Assembly: GCA_946499505.1 (NCBI GenBank) | Contig: CAMMSL010000013.1 | Span: 1-64,000, forward strand | DNA: 64,000 bases | Source: an uncultured Lachnoclostridium sp. | Lineage (GTDB): Bacteria > Bacillota > Clostridia > Lachnospirales > Lachnospiraceae | Reading direction: 5' to 3' | Shown here: positions 19,701-27,609 of the stretch, in pieces | How positions within the stretch are numbered: the stretch's first letter is position 1 | Layout of the letters: each line of letters begins with the position of its first letter | Translations under genes and position numbers: made by a program | The notes under the pieces: model-generated | Seen by the model: the letters and a program-made list of their open reading frames with translations, nothing else | What the model was told of the DNA's origin: nothing | Databases searched by the model: none

Positions 19701-22700
19701 GCTTCCAACCGTTCCTGCTGCTGTCGCAGTTGCCACATCGTTGATAGGCTGACCGTTGTCCGCAGAGCTTGCGCCAGTTGCCCCCTTGACGTTACTCAGC
19801 GTAAAGCCACTGTTCACGGCTCCATTTGCCGCATTCTGCTCAACAACCGAATACTGCACGCTGCCCATACCCGGAATCTCAAGCGACTGATTCGCTTTTA
19901 GCTTGAAGGTTGTCTTGCCATCAGCATCGAAATCCAGACTTGTGGTCTGGCCATCTTCTCCATCCGTATGAATAGTTGCTGCTACATTCTGTAAACCAGC
20001 CTTAGACGGAATGGTCAGCTCGAAGTCAAATTCTTTATCAGGAGCCGTCAATCCCGGATCAGCAGTGACTTCTTTTTTGACAATGAGACTTGCACGATCG
20101 ACATTCGTCGTAACTTTATTGGTGACTACAGGGTTATGATCCCCAATTTTGACATTTGCTTCGTTCTCTATTGTCGTTACTGCACTGTTGTCCACCTCAA
20201 CCGTAAATGAAACACTGCCCGTTGCTCCTGCCGCAACGTTGCTGATCGTCCACTCAAGGTTACCAGTCTCGCCGACTTGTGGCTGATTTGTCGGATTACC
20301 TGTGGCAGAAACGAACGTTGTCCCTTCAGGAACAGCATCTGTTATAGCCACCGTAGATTCAGTGCTTTCTGTGTTGCGATATTCGATTGTGTAGGTAAGC
20401 TGCGTACCCGGCATAACTGTTTCGCCGTCAGCATCCGCAGTTCCACCAGAACCATTTGACATAGATACGGATTTCTCCGGTACATAATTGACTGTAGTAT
20501 TGGTGGTATAACTGTTGTTTCCTACCGTAATGGTTGCCGTATTAGGCAGAGCGTTATTCTCGTTATCAACCGCCGCCGAATCCACTACTACATCGAATTC
20601 GACCGTGCCGCTTACACCTGGAGCAGCCTGGAACGTCCAGGTAATAATCCCTTCCTCAGCGTTGTAGGTTGCGTTTTCCGGCACTTCACCATCTTCGATA
20701 TACGTCCCTGACGGAAGCGTATCGATAATAGTGATTGTTGCCGCTACTGCATCTCCATTCCCGTCTACCGCTGTATTCACCCAGTCAATGGTATAGTGCA
20801 GCTTCTCTCCAACGCCGACCAGCTGACCGTCGATGCTCGCATGAGTGCTGTCACTTGTCAGAGAAACATCTTTGCTCACAAACGGCACGCTGAGCTTGCC
20901 GTTATTGCCCAGCAGCACAAGGAAGTGCCCAGCCTGCGGATCGGTGCCTCCCTGATCAAATACAAAGGTAGGCTCACGATAATTGCCGTAAGTCCCTGTC
21001 TCGTTTACAGACTTTGATGCGGTCACGTCTTGAAGATTGCCGATACGGGGAGAACCTTCACTAATGTACAGACCGCTATTGTCGCTATCTACAAATCCTG
21101 CAAGCGTTTCACCACTGCGAGCCACATAGGAAGTGACTTTCTTGACGTCAGAACCCGCACCATCATAGTAGGTCATGGGAACATAATACGTTGCACCAGA
21201 ATCCAATTGGCCGGTTGCGCGACTATATCCTGTCGGACTTCCTTCATCCGCCACATAGAGAGGCGTATCCTCCTGCACGAAGTAGAAGGGGTTTGTAGGA
21301 GCAGGTTCGAACTCAACCGTCGCGCCTACGCCATTATTAGTCTGCCCGCCCTCGGTGTAAGCATTGCTGTAGAAGCTTGCCTTCCCGTTTTCGGAATTAT
21401 TCTTGAGGTAGTCCTCGTCCACACCGTTAAGTGTCGCAGCGTCAATACCTTCTGCCAGACCAACCTCATAGCAAAGACGAAGCGGCATGGTTTCCGATGT
21501 TTCGTTATTGGTTGGAACTCCATTGCCGTCCAGTGTTACCGTGTTCGTGCGCAGCGGAATAAGTGCCGCGGGCACGTTTACTTCAATAGTCTGGGTGTTG
21601 TCGCCATTATCGGTAACGACGATCTCTATCTGATCCGTATTAAAGCTCTGTCCCGGATAAGCAGGGTTGCTGTATTCATAGCTCCCCGCTACATAAACCC
21701 CCCGGACATCCGTGGAATTGTTTTCATCTTTAGTTACGTTAAGAACCTGATCCATGAAGATCAGCGTCTCTACGTTCTTAATCTCCATGTACTGACCGGT
21801 GGTGTCTTTGTACGTTATGTATCCGCTGTCGGTGGGGTTACCCGTGACCTCAGTCGGAACCGACGCAGAAGACATGATCATGCTCGCGATTTCCTCAAAG
21901 ATCTGCTCAAGCTGTTCGTCATCTGCCGCGGCAAAATACTGCGTAGGATAGAATAAGGAATCCGGATCGTATGCTGCCGAAGATCCTGTCGGATGGGACA
22001 CCCTAAAGTCTACTTTTGTATCATTGTTTCCATCCCCTATGGGAGCCCGGACAACCGGTTCATTGTTCTGAGTTTCTGAGCTGTATCTATTCCATGCGTC
22101 GACGACCGCCTGAACCTGATCGGGGTTTTGAGTAGCGTCGCTGTCCCAATTCCCCTCCGGGTTCAGAACAAGGTTGGCCATTGCGACCATGGCATCGGTT
22201 TGGACATCTGTTCCAAAACTGATGGTATAGATATTTGCCTCATCGCCTGAATTACCATAATAACGATCCGTGATAGCATTCTTGTAATAGGAGGCTGTCA
22301 GTAACGCCATGAAACCATCGGCGGAATCGGGGTTGTCATTGTCGCCGCTTCCGATAGCCTCTCCGGAATTAGTAGACCACCAGCTGCCACTCTGGACCAT
22401 TTGATCTGGATTAAGATCTGTACCGTTGGTGATACTGCCTTGTCGCTGACCACCATTCTCTCTTGTATACGTTGCATCAGTCGCAGATGAGAACGTGGTG
22501 GGTGCGCCGTCAGACATAAGAATCACATTAGGAACGCGGATAACTGTCTCTCCATTTACCTCGGCTGTAGTATCTGTATTGTCTGCAAGAATCTTCATGC
22601 CTGCAAACATACCCGCCTGGATATTGGTGCCACCGCCTGTAGAGGTCGTATCATCGTTGATGTTACACCTAACATCAGCGCGGCCTCCATCATGACCAGG

Positions 22701-23447
22701 AGTATAGTCATAGTTATATATTGACAGGTAGTTTCCATCCCTTACTTGTTGAAGAATGGCTTCACCTGTCGTCAGGCTTGGAAGCAGAGTTGTCGACGCC
22801 CCATTGAATACTGCAATGGCGATACGATTCTGAGGATTTGCTTTCACCAGAGCATAAATAGCGTTGTTGACCGATGTTATCATTGCCTGAATACGGCTTT
22901 GATCCTGTGCTACTGATACATGATCTTGCCTGTATCCCCAAGTCATACTGGTAGAAAAATCCAAAATGAATACCGTATCAGTCGGTGTAATCCCAACAGT
23001 ATTCGTGGACGTAGCCAGCGCAGAATATGTCACCAGAAAATCGGAATCATTGGTAACTTCATTGCTGCCAAAATTGACAGAATCTTCAGCGCTGACTGAC
23101 TTGTCAACCCATATCCTCCCATCGTACTGAGTAGAATCTTCATCCCCCAGCGTGTACTCCTGCGTAGTGCCAGTATCGGCGGTGCGCTGAACACCATCGC
23201 CAGTCGTTGCCGCCCGTGTCTGCACGCCGGCATCCGCTGCATCATCGCCTCCGAAGCCGAAGAAATCAGCAATGGATTCGATCGCGTTGCTCCAGAATCC
23301 GCCGCTTTCCTCAGTGCCGCTTTCTTCAGCCGCAAACACTGTCGTCGGGTTTGCCAACGTCAGTATCATAGCCAGTGAGAGCACTGCAGCGAGCAGTTTT
23401 CTTCCGGTCTTTCTCCTTTCTCTTGCTATAGGTTGTTTTTGTTTCAT
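13719..23447 (-). CDS. Giant vWA/isopeptide-domain surface adhesin, 3242 aa
   Basis: A sortase-anchored cell-wall protein, probably an adhesin or pilin-like stalk. In order: a signal peptide (residues 1-40, ending TTVFAA); a GRIWVDKSV segment; a von Willebrand A domain from about 150 with MIDAS motif DFSTS and later LMSDGAP near 310; a linker to ~850; two DUF11-like domains (~860-1110, GVGEKLHYTIDWVN); a long run of Spy0128/FctA-type domains (~1120-2070), each with a variant of GTK..TGR.L..GEFTF and Y.Y.I.E; two more DUF11-like domains (~2070-2310); seven or so further Spy0128-type domains (~2310-3180); a Pro/Asp linker; and a sorting signal VQTGD, hydrophobic helix and RRRRR. Spy0128-type domains usually form Lys-Asn isopeptide bonds that make rigid stalks. 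No sortase gene is in the window. Codon choice looks more mixed in the N-terminal half, hinting at mosaic origin. Confidence 0.93.
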   Translation of the reverse strand: MKQKQPIARERRKTGRKLLAAVLSLAMILTLANPTTVFAAEESGTEESGGFWSNAIESIADFFGFGGDDAADAGVQTRAATTGDGVQRTADTGTTQEYTLGDEDSTQYDGRIWVDKSVSAEDSVNFGSNEVTNDSDFLVTYSALATSTNTVGITPTDTVFILDFSTSMTWGYRQDHVSVAQDQSRIQAMITSVNNAIYALVKANPQNRIAIAVFNGASTTLLPSLTTGEAILQQVRDGNYLSIYNYDYTPGHDGGRADVRCNINDDTTSTGGGTNIQAGMFAGMKILADNTDTTAEVNGETVIRVPNVILMSDGAPTTFSSATDATYTRENGGQRQGSITNGTDLNPDQMVQSGSWWSTNSGEAIGSGDNDNPDSADGFMALLTASYYKNAITDRYYGNSGDEANIYTISFGTDVQTDAMVAMANLVLNPEGNWDSDATQNPDQVQAVVDAWNRYSSETQNNEPVVRAPIGDGNNDTKVDFRVSHPTGSSAAYDPDSLFYPTQYFAAADDEQLEQIFEEIASMIMSSASVPTEVTGNPTDSGYITYKDTTGQYMEIKNVETLIFMDQVLNVTKDENNSTDVRGVYVAGSYEYSNPAYPGQSFNTDQIEIVVTDNGDNTQTIEVNVPAALIPLRTNTVTLDGNGVPTNNETSETMPLRLCYEVGLAEGIDAATLNGVDEDYLKNNSENGKASFYSNAYTEGGQTNNGVGATVEFEPAPTNPFYFVQEDTPLYVADEGSPTGYSRATGQLDSGATYYVPMTYYDGAGSDVKKVTSYVARSGETLAGFVDSDNSGLYISEGSPRIGNLQDVTASKSVNETGTYGNYREPTFVFDQGGTDPQAGHFLVLLGNNGKLSVPFVSKDVSLTSDSTHASIDGQLVGVGEKLHYTIDWVNTAVDGNGDAVAATITIIDTLPSGTYIEDGEVPENATYNAEEGIITWTFQAAPGVSGTVEFDVVVDSAAVDNENNALPNTATITVGNNSYTTNTTVNYVPEKSVSMSNGSGGTADADGETVMPGTQLTYTIEYRNTESTESTVAITDAVPEGTTFVSATGNPTNQPQVGETGNLEWTISNVAAGATGSVSFTVEVDNSAVTTIENEANVKIGDHNPVVTNKVTTNVDRASLIVKKEVTADPGLTAPDKEFDFELTIPSKAGLQNVAATIHTDGEDGQTTSLDFDADGKTTFKLKANQSLEIPGMGSVQYSVVEQNAANGAVNSGFTLSNVKGATGASSADNGQPINDVATATAAGTVGSDNATVTFTNNYSVKSTTTTDLKIELGGTKNIEGRDFQTGDVFTFTIAAAQATSDAPLPVDADNDGEADTEVTITPDSGDSASFEFGEITFEKPGEYRYIIQEVNYDTDNDDTTQNSGGIDYDAAIYRVNIVIVDNGDGTLRLATTDEIENITTQGDLEYTSNPMVQVNKGSGGSMIGADNNAVAFTNTYNADATTASIQGTKILTVSNSGYTLEDGDFKFTIEALGSAQTDPDKTSYSEGDFTEDGSQPIPVDSEGNPDTEAVNIANGNVSFQFAQGVFTKDMIGKTFGYKITESAGNVMSNGITYDQDPARIVWITVSDDGHGNVVATVMPNDGQQQGNNFTFNNSYEPEKITIGDQDKAGIEVQKIFTGHVWTDEYEFQFKIEPVSTTAAEVAVADMPMPDPDTISIGAPQSGTINTGSFGEMTFSKAGEYVYKITELDDNNVGTTCADADQTVRVNVTEDETTGTLSAEIVYENSQQNAAFTNTYMATFDGDTAVTLMGTKNLDVADGLTYALEDGDFAFAVTPLVGAPAVSATPIENTNSAQVVDTNDWTSEIALLNKLTFDMDELGGAASKTFSYVVTENLPAGMDPANPTADGITYDTAAYKVDITVTDNGKGTLRAADPEITKGVWDGSGFTADSDQTGVSGVVFTNSYEPAEITLSGDSALTVNKNVVGADTDADFSFTATFNAEESAAQNPAGSASGIKEYSDTFELTGAVSDSFTAGETKSVSLSEVTFTRPGTYVFDVNEDQTEAPEGWSYDNTTRQIVVKIVERNGALAVDGEIAAPTFTNIYFNYGDAKDVFATDVDGNKTGSSIDGQLVGFGDTLTYEITWTNTKSEAANVVVTDTIPTGTQIAVDADSNNIISDGGVLDNGVITWNLGQKEAGEFGTVSFAVVVTEDALDITEPENTVTNQATITIGEGASQVELITNRTENPVPEKSVTDNDPSTDGTQVGDTLTYTIQYANAEDEPVDMVITDTLDEGLTYVPDSAGENAVYDTDTRTITWTLNAVPANTMDGQVSFQAVVNENALGQTIENEAQITVGDNPQITTNKTETEVKTGSLTISKTVTVNTDQGTTIDTEKEFTFTVVLTDKKGNQLDGEYSYSGTSDGTTEYQGTITSTGTIKLKHEGSVTITGLPEGAEYTVTETPETGYTAENAELKGAIPADSAATAAFVNNYSAGQVTLNGATNLEVTKEFTGKDWGDEVFTFTLTQTGGDTTKVTLPDNADNLQIGKDTKDHKAAFGDIIFTAAGEYTFEISEVIPENPGQIHYDDHKATITVNVTDNKSGDLVAVASATTSGSMTFKNTYTPQEITANIQALKTMSGRDLRDTDDFTFMITPQNGAPATTRPEAHNGGQNNAVIDFGTATFTEAGTYTYLITETGGNVAGVTNSTQTITATVQVDYNEATGTLSSEVSYSGGDGDAGNMFTNVYQAAPVVPAEFETGITGTKTVTASEGNSYTMQGGEFSFTLTPAASNPSTDPVKETTITNGADGSLVFVSGPVTYTESGTYTYTVKENDSSEGGITEDGSLYTIVVEVTDSGNGQLAADVSISKDGNVTDAITFDNSYDPAKTGVTISGTKELTGKNIENNMFTFRITGDNDAPMPSATEVQNVGSSFAFGTIEYTEPGTYVYHISEVNDGKTGYTYDDTVYDVTVVVTDTDGALHADVSGADAIVFKNSYDPGQVTLTGETALRAHKTLTGRELNAEEFVFEVKDADGNVLTTGTNDADGNVVFGDLTFDQTGTYNYTISERNDSLGGITYDGTIYTVQIDVTDAGGYLEAAVQYFEGNTQTDLPEFENEYTAASTGVSLGASKILTGRDLKDGEFTFVLKDADGNTVDEAVNDANGSVKFDEITYDQAGTYRYTVSEVKGDDTTITYDETVYDVTVEVADNGSGTLVPTVTIGNGDSQGIVFTNEYNEPENPTPGNEDTPDDKTPDKKPDNGGTTQSTDKGNVQTGDTAQFMPVVAALLASLLAVIAIAVVMIRRRRR

Positions 23448-23695
23448 ATTTACTCTCCCTTCATCCGCACAATTACATGTACGGTTTTTATTTCCCCGGA
23501 TGTCCGGTATTTTTTTCCTTCTTATTCCCTTATCATATATGTGTCTACATTCTCCTTCTAGCTATAAGTTCTTTCTGATTTATATGGGGAATCATTTCAC
23601 CTTTAGCTATACGTGCACTTACATAAAAAATATTTATCACACTTCCTTTCTTAAATATTCTTTATCTGCCCAAGAAAATTCACCTAGTCTGTTTA

Positions 23696-23724
23696 ATTTT
23701 ATACCCGTCGAAAAAGCTTGTCAA
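23696..23724 (-). promoter_or_regulatory. Promoter of giant adhesin, long leader
   Basis: Minus-strand TTGACA (23719-23724), 17-bp spacer, TAAAAT (23696-23701; also readable as TATAAAAT at N15). It leaves a leader of about 240 nt before the ATG at 23447, containing small hairpins (CCGGACATCCGG) but no riboswitch I recognise. The promoter inside the invertible segment at 27.5 kb has the same TTGACA-N15-TATAAAAT layout. Confidence 0.7.
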
Positions 23725-23768
23725 CAGTATGAAGCCTATGTTCTCATGGTAATATAAGTAATATGAAA

Positions 23769-23816
23769 GAAGGACTTTCCTCCGGGGATTTATACCCCTT
23801 TGGAGGAAAGTCCTTC
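23769..23816 (-). terminator. Terminator overlapping the AP2 gene stop codon
   Basis: 15-bp perfect stem GAAGGACTTTCCTCC (23769-23783) / complement (23802-23816), extended by an inner GGGG/CCCC pair. The AP2 stop codon (23790-23792) is in the loop and the last codons form the proximal arm. The tail is only weakly T-rich. Confidence 0.6.
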
Positions 23817-24719
23817 CAGATCTACATCATAATTCATCGGATGCTCCTTAGCCCATTCCGGATCAGTATCCGCCTTTTTTTTCCATCTATAATATGCTTC
23901 TACAAATCCGTCGTGAAGCAGGTGCTCCGCGCTCAGCCTCATCTGGACTGCCTCATCGTAATTGTCGAATGAACCGATATAGAATCTCTTTCTCTTAAAG
24001 CCGATATCTACACGATAACGCCCGTTCTTCAACTGATGGACACCACGGAATCCACTCGTATTATCACTTCTGTGCTTTCTTTTTTCCAGGATCTCCACAC
24101 ATGTCCCGTCGATTCGGTGCAGTTTCTCAGTGATACTCTGCTGATTCTCAGCTTTCAGACATCCGCAACTCTGATAATTGCCGTGCACCAGACTGTCTTC
24201 TGTTATATCAGTCTCATTTCCGCAGTCACACCGGCAGTGCCAGTATACAGAACCGCGGCGGTCTCGTTTATCCGTGGGATACAGCGCCGTCAGACGCCCG
24301 AAGCGCCTTCCGGTGATATCTACCCTGTTGTGACTGTGGTCATGGGCTCTACACCCACAGCTTTTTACTTTTCCTGCCTTCAGGTCATGGGCTGTTACAG
24401 CCTTTTCTCGGCCGCAGTCACATTGACACAGCCAGCAGGTGCGACCGCCCCGGTTCTCCGTTCTTCTCAGGACAGTCAGATGTCCGAATATCTGGCCTGT
24501 CAGGTCTTCCGCGATTCTCCCTCGGCACGCTGTCTCCCGCTTAACGCATCCGCAGTCCTTTACCGTTCCCCGGACAAGTTCTCTTGTATTTGCAAGAATT
24601 TCTCCTCCACAGTCACAGCGGCACTGCCATACAGCATACCGGTTCTTTGTCTGGTCTGTCTGCTCTATAACTGTCAGCTTTCCAAATCTCTGCCCGGCCA
24701 GTTCTTTTCTCCTGGTCAT
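23790..24719 (-). CDS. Triple zinc-ribbon + AP2 domain DNA-binding protein
   Basis: A 309-residue protein with three tandem repeats of ~55 residues (about 1-58, 70-125, 133-190). Each has G.RFG.LT, W.C.CDCG and a closing SCGC/DCGC, so each probably binds zinc through four cysteines. They are followed at ~215-275 by an AP2/ERF-type domain (SGFRGVHQLKNGRYRVDIGF, then FYIGSFDNYDEAVQMR). Such zinc-ribbon and AP2 arrangements are known from phage and Firmicute proteins, often linked to HNH nucleases, but no nuclease motif is present here. It lies between two adhesin genes on the same strand and could regulate the locus; this is inference. The start has AAAGGCGGTG upstream. Confidence 0.82.
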   Translation of the reverse strand: MTRRKELAGQRFGKLTVIEQTDQTKNRYAVWQCRCDCGGEILANTRELVRGTVKDCGCVKRETACRGRIAEDLTGQIFGHLTVLRRTENRGGRTCWLCQCDCGREKAVTAHDLKAGKVKSCGCRAHDHSHNRVDITGRRFGRLTALYPTDKRDRRGSVYWHCRCDCGNETDITEDSLVHGNYQSCGCLKAENQQSITEKLHRIDGTCVEILEKRKHRSDNTSGFRGVHQLKNGRYRVDIGFKRKRFYIGSFDNYDEAVQMRLSAEHLLHDGFVEAYYRWKKKADTDPEWAKEHPMNYDVDLEGLSSKGV

Positions 24720-24751
24720 CTTGTCACCGCCTTTCTTGTTCTCGTTTATAA

Positions 24752-24783
24752 AACGGCCGGAAAGGTTATCCTCTCCGGCCGTT
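24752..24783 (-). terminator. Terminator of second adhesin gene
   Basis: Stem AACGGCCGGA / TCCGGCCGTT around a 12-base loop, followed on the minus strand by TTTATAAAC. It lies just after the sorting-signal stop codon. Confidence 0.75.
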
Positions 24784-24803
24784 GTTCATTTAAGATCTGT
24801 GTC

Positions 24804-27091
24804 CTATCTGCGGCGTCTGCGCATGATGATCACTACGACTGCTGCAATAGCTGCCAGTGATGCGATCACTGCAATTACCGCCGGTATGATCGGCGTTGTA
24901 TCGCCGGTCTGTACTGCCTTCGGTGTGCCATCCGCCGGTGCCGCATTGCTGTCATCCGGTTTCTGCGGCTCTGCCGGTTTGGTGTATTTGTTTGTAAAGA
25001 CAAGAGTTTTATCGCCAGTATCTACTGAAGCACTCAGGCTGCCATTTCCGTCATCTGTAACCGTAATCGTCACATTATATACGGTATTGTCATATGTGAT
25101 TGTTGCATCACTTCCCGCTGCCTCTGTAACTGTATATTTGTATGTTCCTGCCTTGTCGAAGCTGATCGTGTCAAATACCACTGCTCCATTCTCATCATTC
25201 TTTGCTGAGGATACTACGTTTCCGTCCTCATCCTTAAGCTCGAATGTAAATTCACCGTCTTTCAGTGCACGTCCGTCCAGTTTCTTCGCCGCACCAAGGC
25301 TTACACTTGTTGGCGCTGCTGTATAGCTGTTCGCAAATTTCACTGCATCAAGCGCCTCACCGCCTGCTGCTTTTACTTCCCATGCAACGGAAAGTGTGCC
25401 ATCCTGATCGTCTGTCACTGTAGCTGTTGCAGTGTATACACTTGTATCATATGTCACTCCGCCGAGTCCGTTATTAACCTCATGGATCGTGTAGCTGTAT
25501 GTACCCGGTTTCTCAAATGTGATTCCGCCAAGCTCTACATTGCCTGCTGCATCGTTTGTACCCTCGGATACCACATTGCCCTCAACGTCTGCCATCTGGA
25601 ATGTGAACTCGCCTTCGTTCAGATTACGTCCGTCAATCGTCTTTGTGATCGTAACTCCGTCTCCGGTCGGGGTGGACTCTTCAGGTGTTACACTGTAGGT
25701 GTTGGTGAACGTAAAGTCGCTGCCATCCTGCGTTCCTTCTGTTACATTGGTTACCACTGCAGTAAGTTCTCCGCCGCCCATATCGGTTACGGTAACTTCA
25801 ACAGTCTTGGTGCCTTCTTCATTTGTCACGCCGGCCAGTTCACCAGACTCGGAAATCGTATAAGTAAATACTTTCGTACGTCCGGCTGTCTGTACTGCTG
25901 CGCCTCCGTCAGCTTCCGTTTCATCTGCAACAACATCTGCCGCAGTATCATCTGATGCTGTCTCATCTGCTGTCACAGCTTCTGCCGTATCCGCTGCTAC
26001 ATCTTCTGTTGCATCTTCCGTTACAGTTTCTTCCTCAGATCCGAAGACATTTTCCATTGTGTACGTGATCGGTCCGAAACTTACTGTTGCACCCTGATTA
26101 GAAACAGTTGTTGTCTCCGGCATCGGTGCGCCTTCGGATCCGACGATCGTGAACTGGTATTCACCACCGGTTAATGTCGGCGGGTTCAGACCCTCTGCTG
26201 CTGAAATTACTTTGTTTCCTGTGAGCGTAAGATTAAATTCCGAATCAGCTCCATAGGTATTTTCAAAGGTCAGGTTCTTGCCGCCATTGTCATATGCAAC
26301 TGCCACAGTAAGTTTTCCTGCACGGTCATCGGTAACTGTTACTGTTACGCCAAATGTACCGCCATTGTAGCTTACTCCGCTCTCCGGATCTAGGGTATCC
26401 TCAGATACGGTATAGTTAAATGTGTATACATCCTGATCGCCTGTGCGGTCGACAGTTGCTTTGCCAACCTCATTTGAACCTTCCGCAGTTACTGCCGCGT
26501 TCAGATTCTCTGTGTTGTATACAATATCGCCGAATGTAATGTTTCCGGAAGCATCATTTGTACCGGATGCGACCTTCACATTGTTGCTGCCTGTTACACT
26601 GAAGTGGAACTGACCTGCATAATTTGCAATATCGTCATTGTTGAGTACTTTCACTGCCTGAATCTGTGCTTCACCGGAAGCACCTACTGTCGTAGTTCCT
26701 GCGTCATAGCTGTTATTAAATACCAGCTGTGCAGGTAATGCATCCGTTGCAACTCTCCACCTTCACTAGTCAGCTGAACGTTTTCGGTATAAACCGATTT
26801 GTCGGTCCAGACACGTCCGGTGTTCTTGGTAGAATCTCCGCCCTGAGTGGAAACGCCATAGTCGTCACCGTACCACTCGTCATGCGTATCGGAATCGGAT
26901 ACCCATGCGCCGGTTTCAGCCTGAGTTTCAATGCCGAACAGAGAAGCCACTGCGTCTACCAGGTCATTGCCGCCCGCTGCATAGGCAATTGTTGAGATGC
27001 CCATGACAACTACAAGCAGAGCCGCTATGACACCTGCAGCTATCTTACTGCCTTTTCTCCTTTCCGTATGTTTTGTGTTTCTTGTTTTCAT
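24804..27091 (-). pseudogene. Second vWA/isopeptide adhesin, internally deleted and frameshifted
   Basis: The 5' part (27091 to about 26760) encodes a signal peptide and the TGRVWTDKSVYTENVQLTSEGGE segment, equivalent to the pre-vWA region of the giant adhesin. Around 26740-26760 the reading frame changes: the old frame runs to a stop at 26684, while the -1 frame continues as ALPAQLVFNNSYDAGTT, the end of an isopeptide domain, followed by four Spy0128-type domains and a full sorting tail (PKAVQTGD, hydrophobic helix, RRRRR). The vWA domain and all in between are missing, so a large deletion is more likely than a point error. The 3' part is open for over 600 codons and unusually well preserved, so the event may be recent. 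It sits directly downstream of the invertible promoter. Confidence 0.82.
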
Positions 27092-27198
27092 TTACCTCTT
27101 CCTTTCTTGTGCGCATTTTAAGGTGCGCAGCTCCCTTATTAATGTATTTCCCCCTCGGGATCAACAAAGGTGCCGAGCCTCAACTGAAAGGAGTCGAG

Positions 27199-27223
27199 AC
27201 ATAACAATTATTATGTAGTAACA
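27199..27223 (+). repeat. Inverton left inverted repeat
   Basis: 25 bp, identical to the reverse complement of 27610-27634. Within it ACATAA and TTATGT flank a 6-bp spacer CAATTA (27205-27210), the arrangement expected of a tyrosine-recombinase core site. Confidence 0.85.
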
Positions 27224-27504
27224 AACCGGTACTCTTAACTGATTCTTAAGGCGGGATTTAAGAGACCTGGAAGAGCAAGTTGATTTACAGATATTAAACT
27301 GCATGCCAAACAGACCTCCTGCGAAGGTCTGAGAAAAAGTTATATGAAACTTATCAGTAGATGTAGGTATATTCCCCTTATTAAAGGCAGACTTTTTTTA
27401 CACAGTATGTTCACGGTGTAGAAAAAAGGAGAATTTTATCGAACTGATAAGAAATTCGGACTCAAATGTAAAATTAGGGCGAAAAATATTTAACATTTGA
27501 GTGT

Positions 27505-27539
27505 GGATAAATTATCCGCATGTTGGGATACAATTATCC
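27505..27539 (+). promoter_or_regulatory. Two tandem palindromes upstream of the inverton promoter
   Basis: GGATAAATTATCC (27505-27517) and GGATACAATTATCC (27526-27539). Centres are about 21.5 bp apart, two helical turns, and end 7 bp before the -35 box. This is the position of an activator or repressor site; the protein is unknown. Confidence 0.55.
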
Positions 27540-27546
27540 GCATCTG

Positions 27547-27575
27547 TTGACAACAAATTTTATGTATTATAAAAT
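27547..27575 (+). promoter_or_regulatory. Promoter inside the invertible segment
   Basis: TTGACA (27547-27552), 17-bp spacer, TAAAAT (27570-27575). Transcription would start near 27582, cross the right repeat and run antisense to the recombinase gene. Confidence 0.7.
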
Positions 27576-27609
27576 GTAGAAGATTAAATGGATTTTTCTT
27601 TTTAGGATC

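Noticed and set aside
23448..23695. Riboswitch in the giant adhesin leader
   Set aside because: The leader is long and has small hairpins, but no c-di-GMP or other known core motif was recognised.
24036..25326. Long open frames on the plus strand opposite the AP2 and second adhesin genes
   Set aside because: They run antisense to clearly coding sequence, have no ribosome sites and show no domain-like composition; similar shadows occur opposite many genes here.
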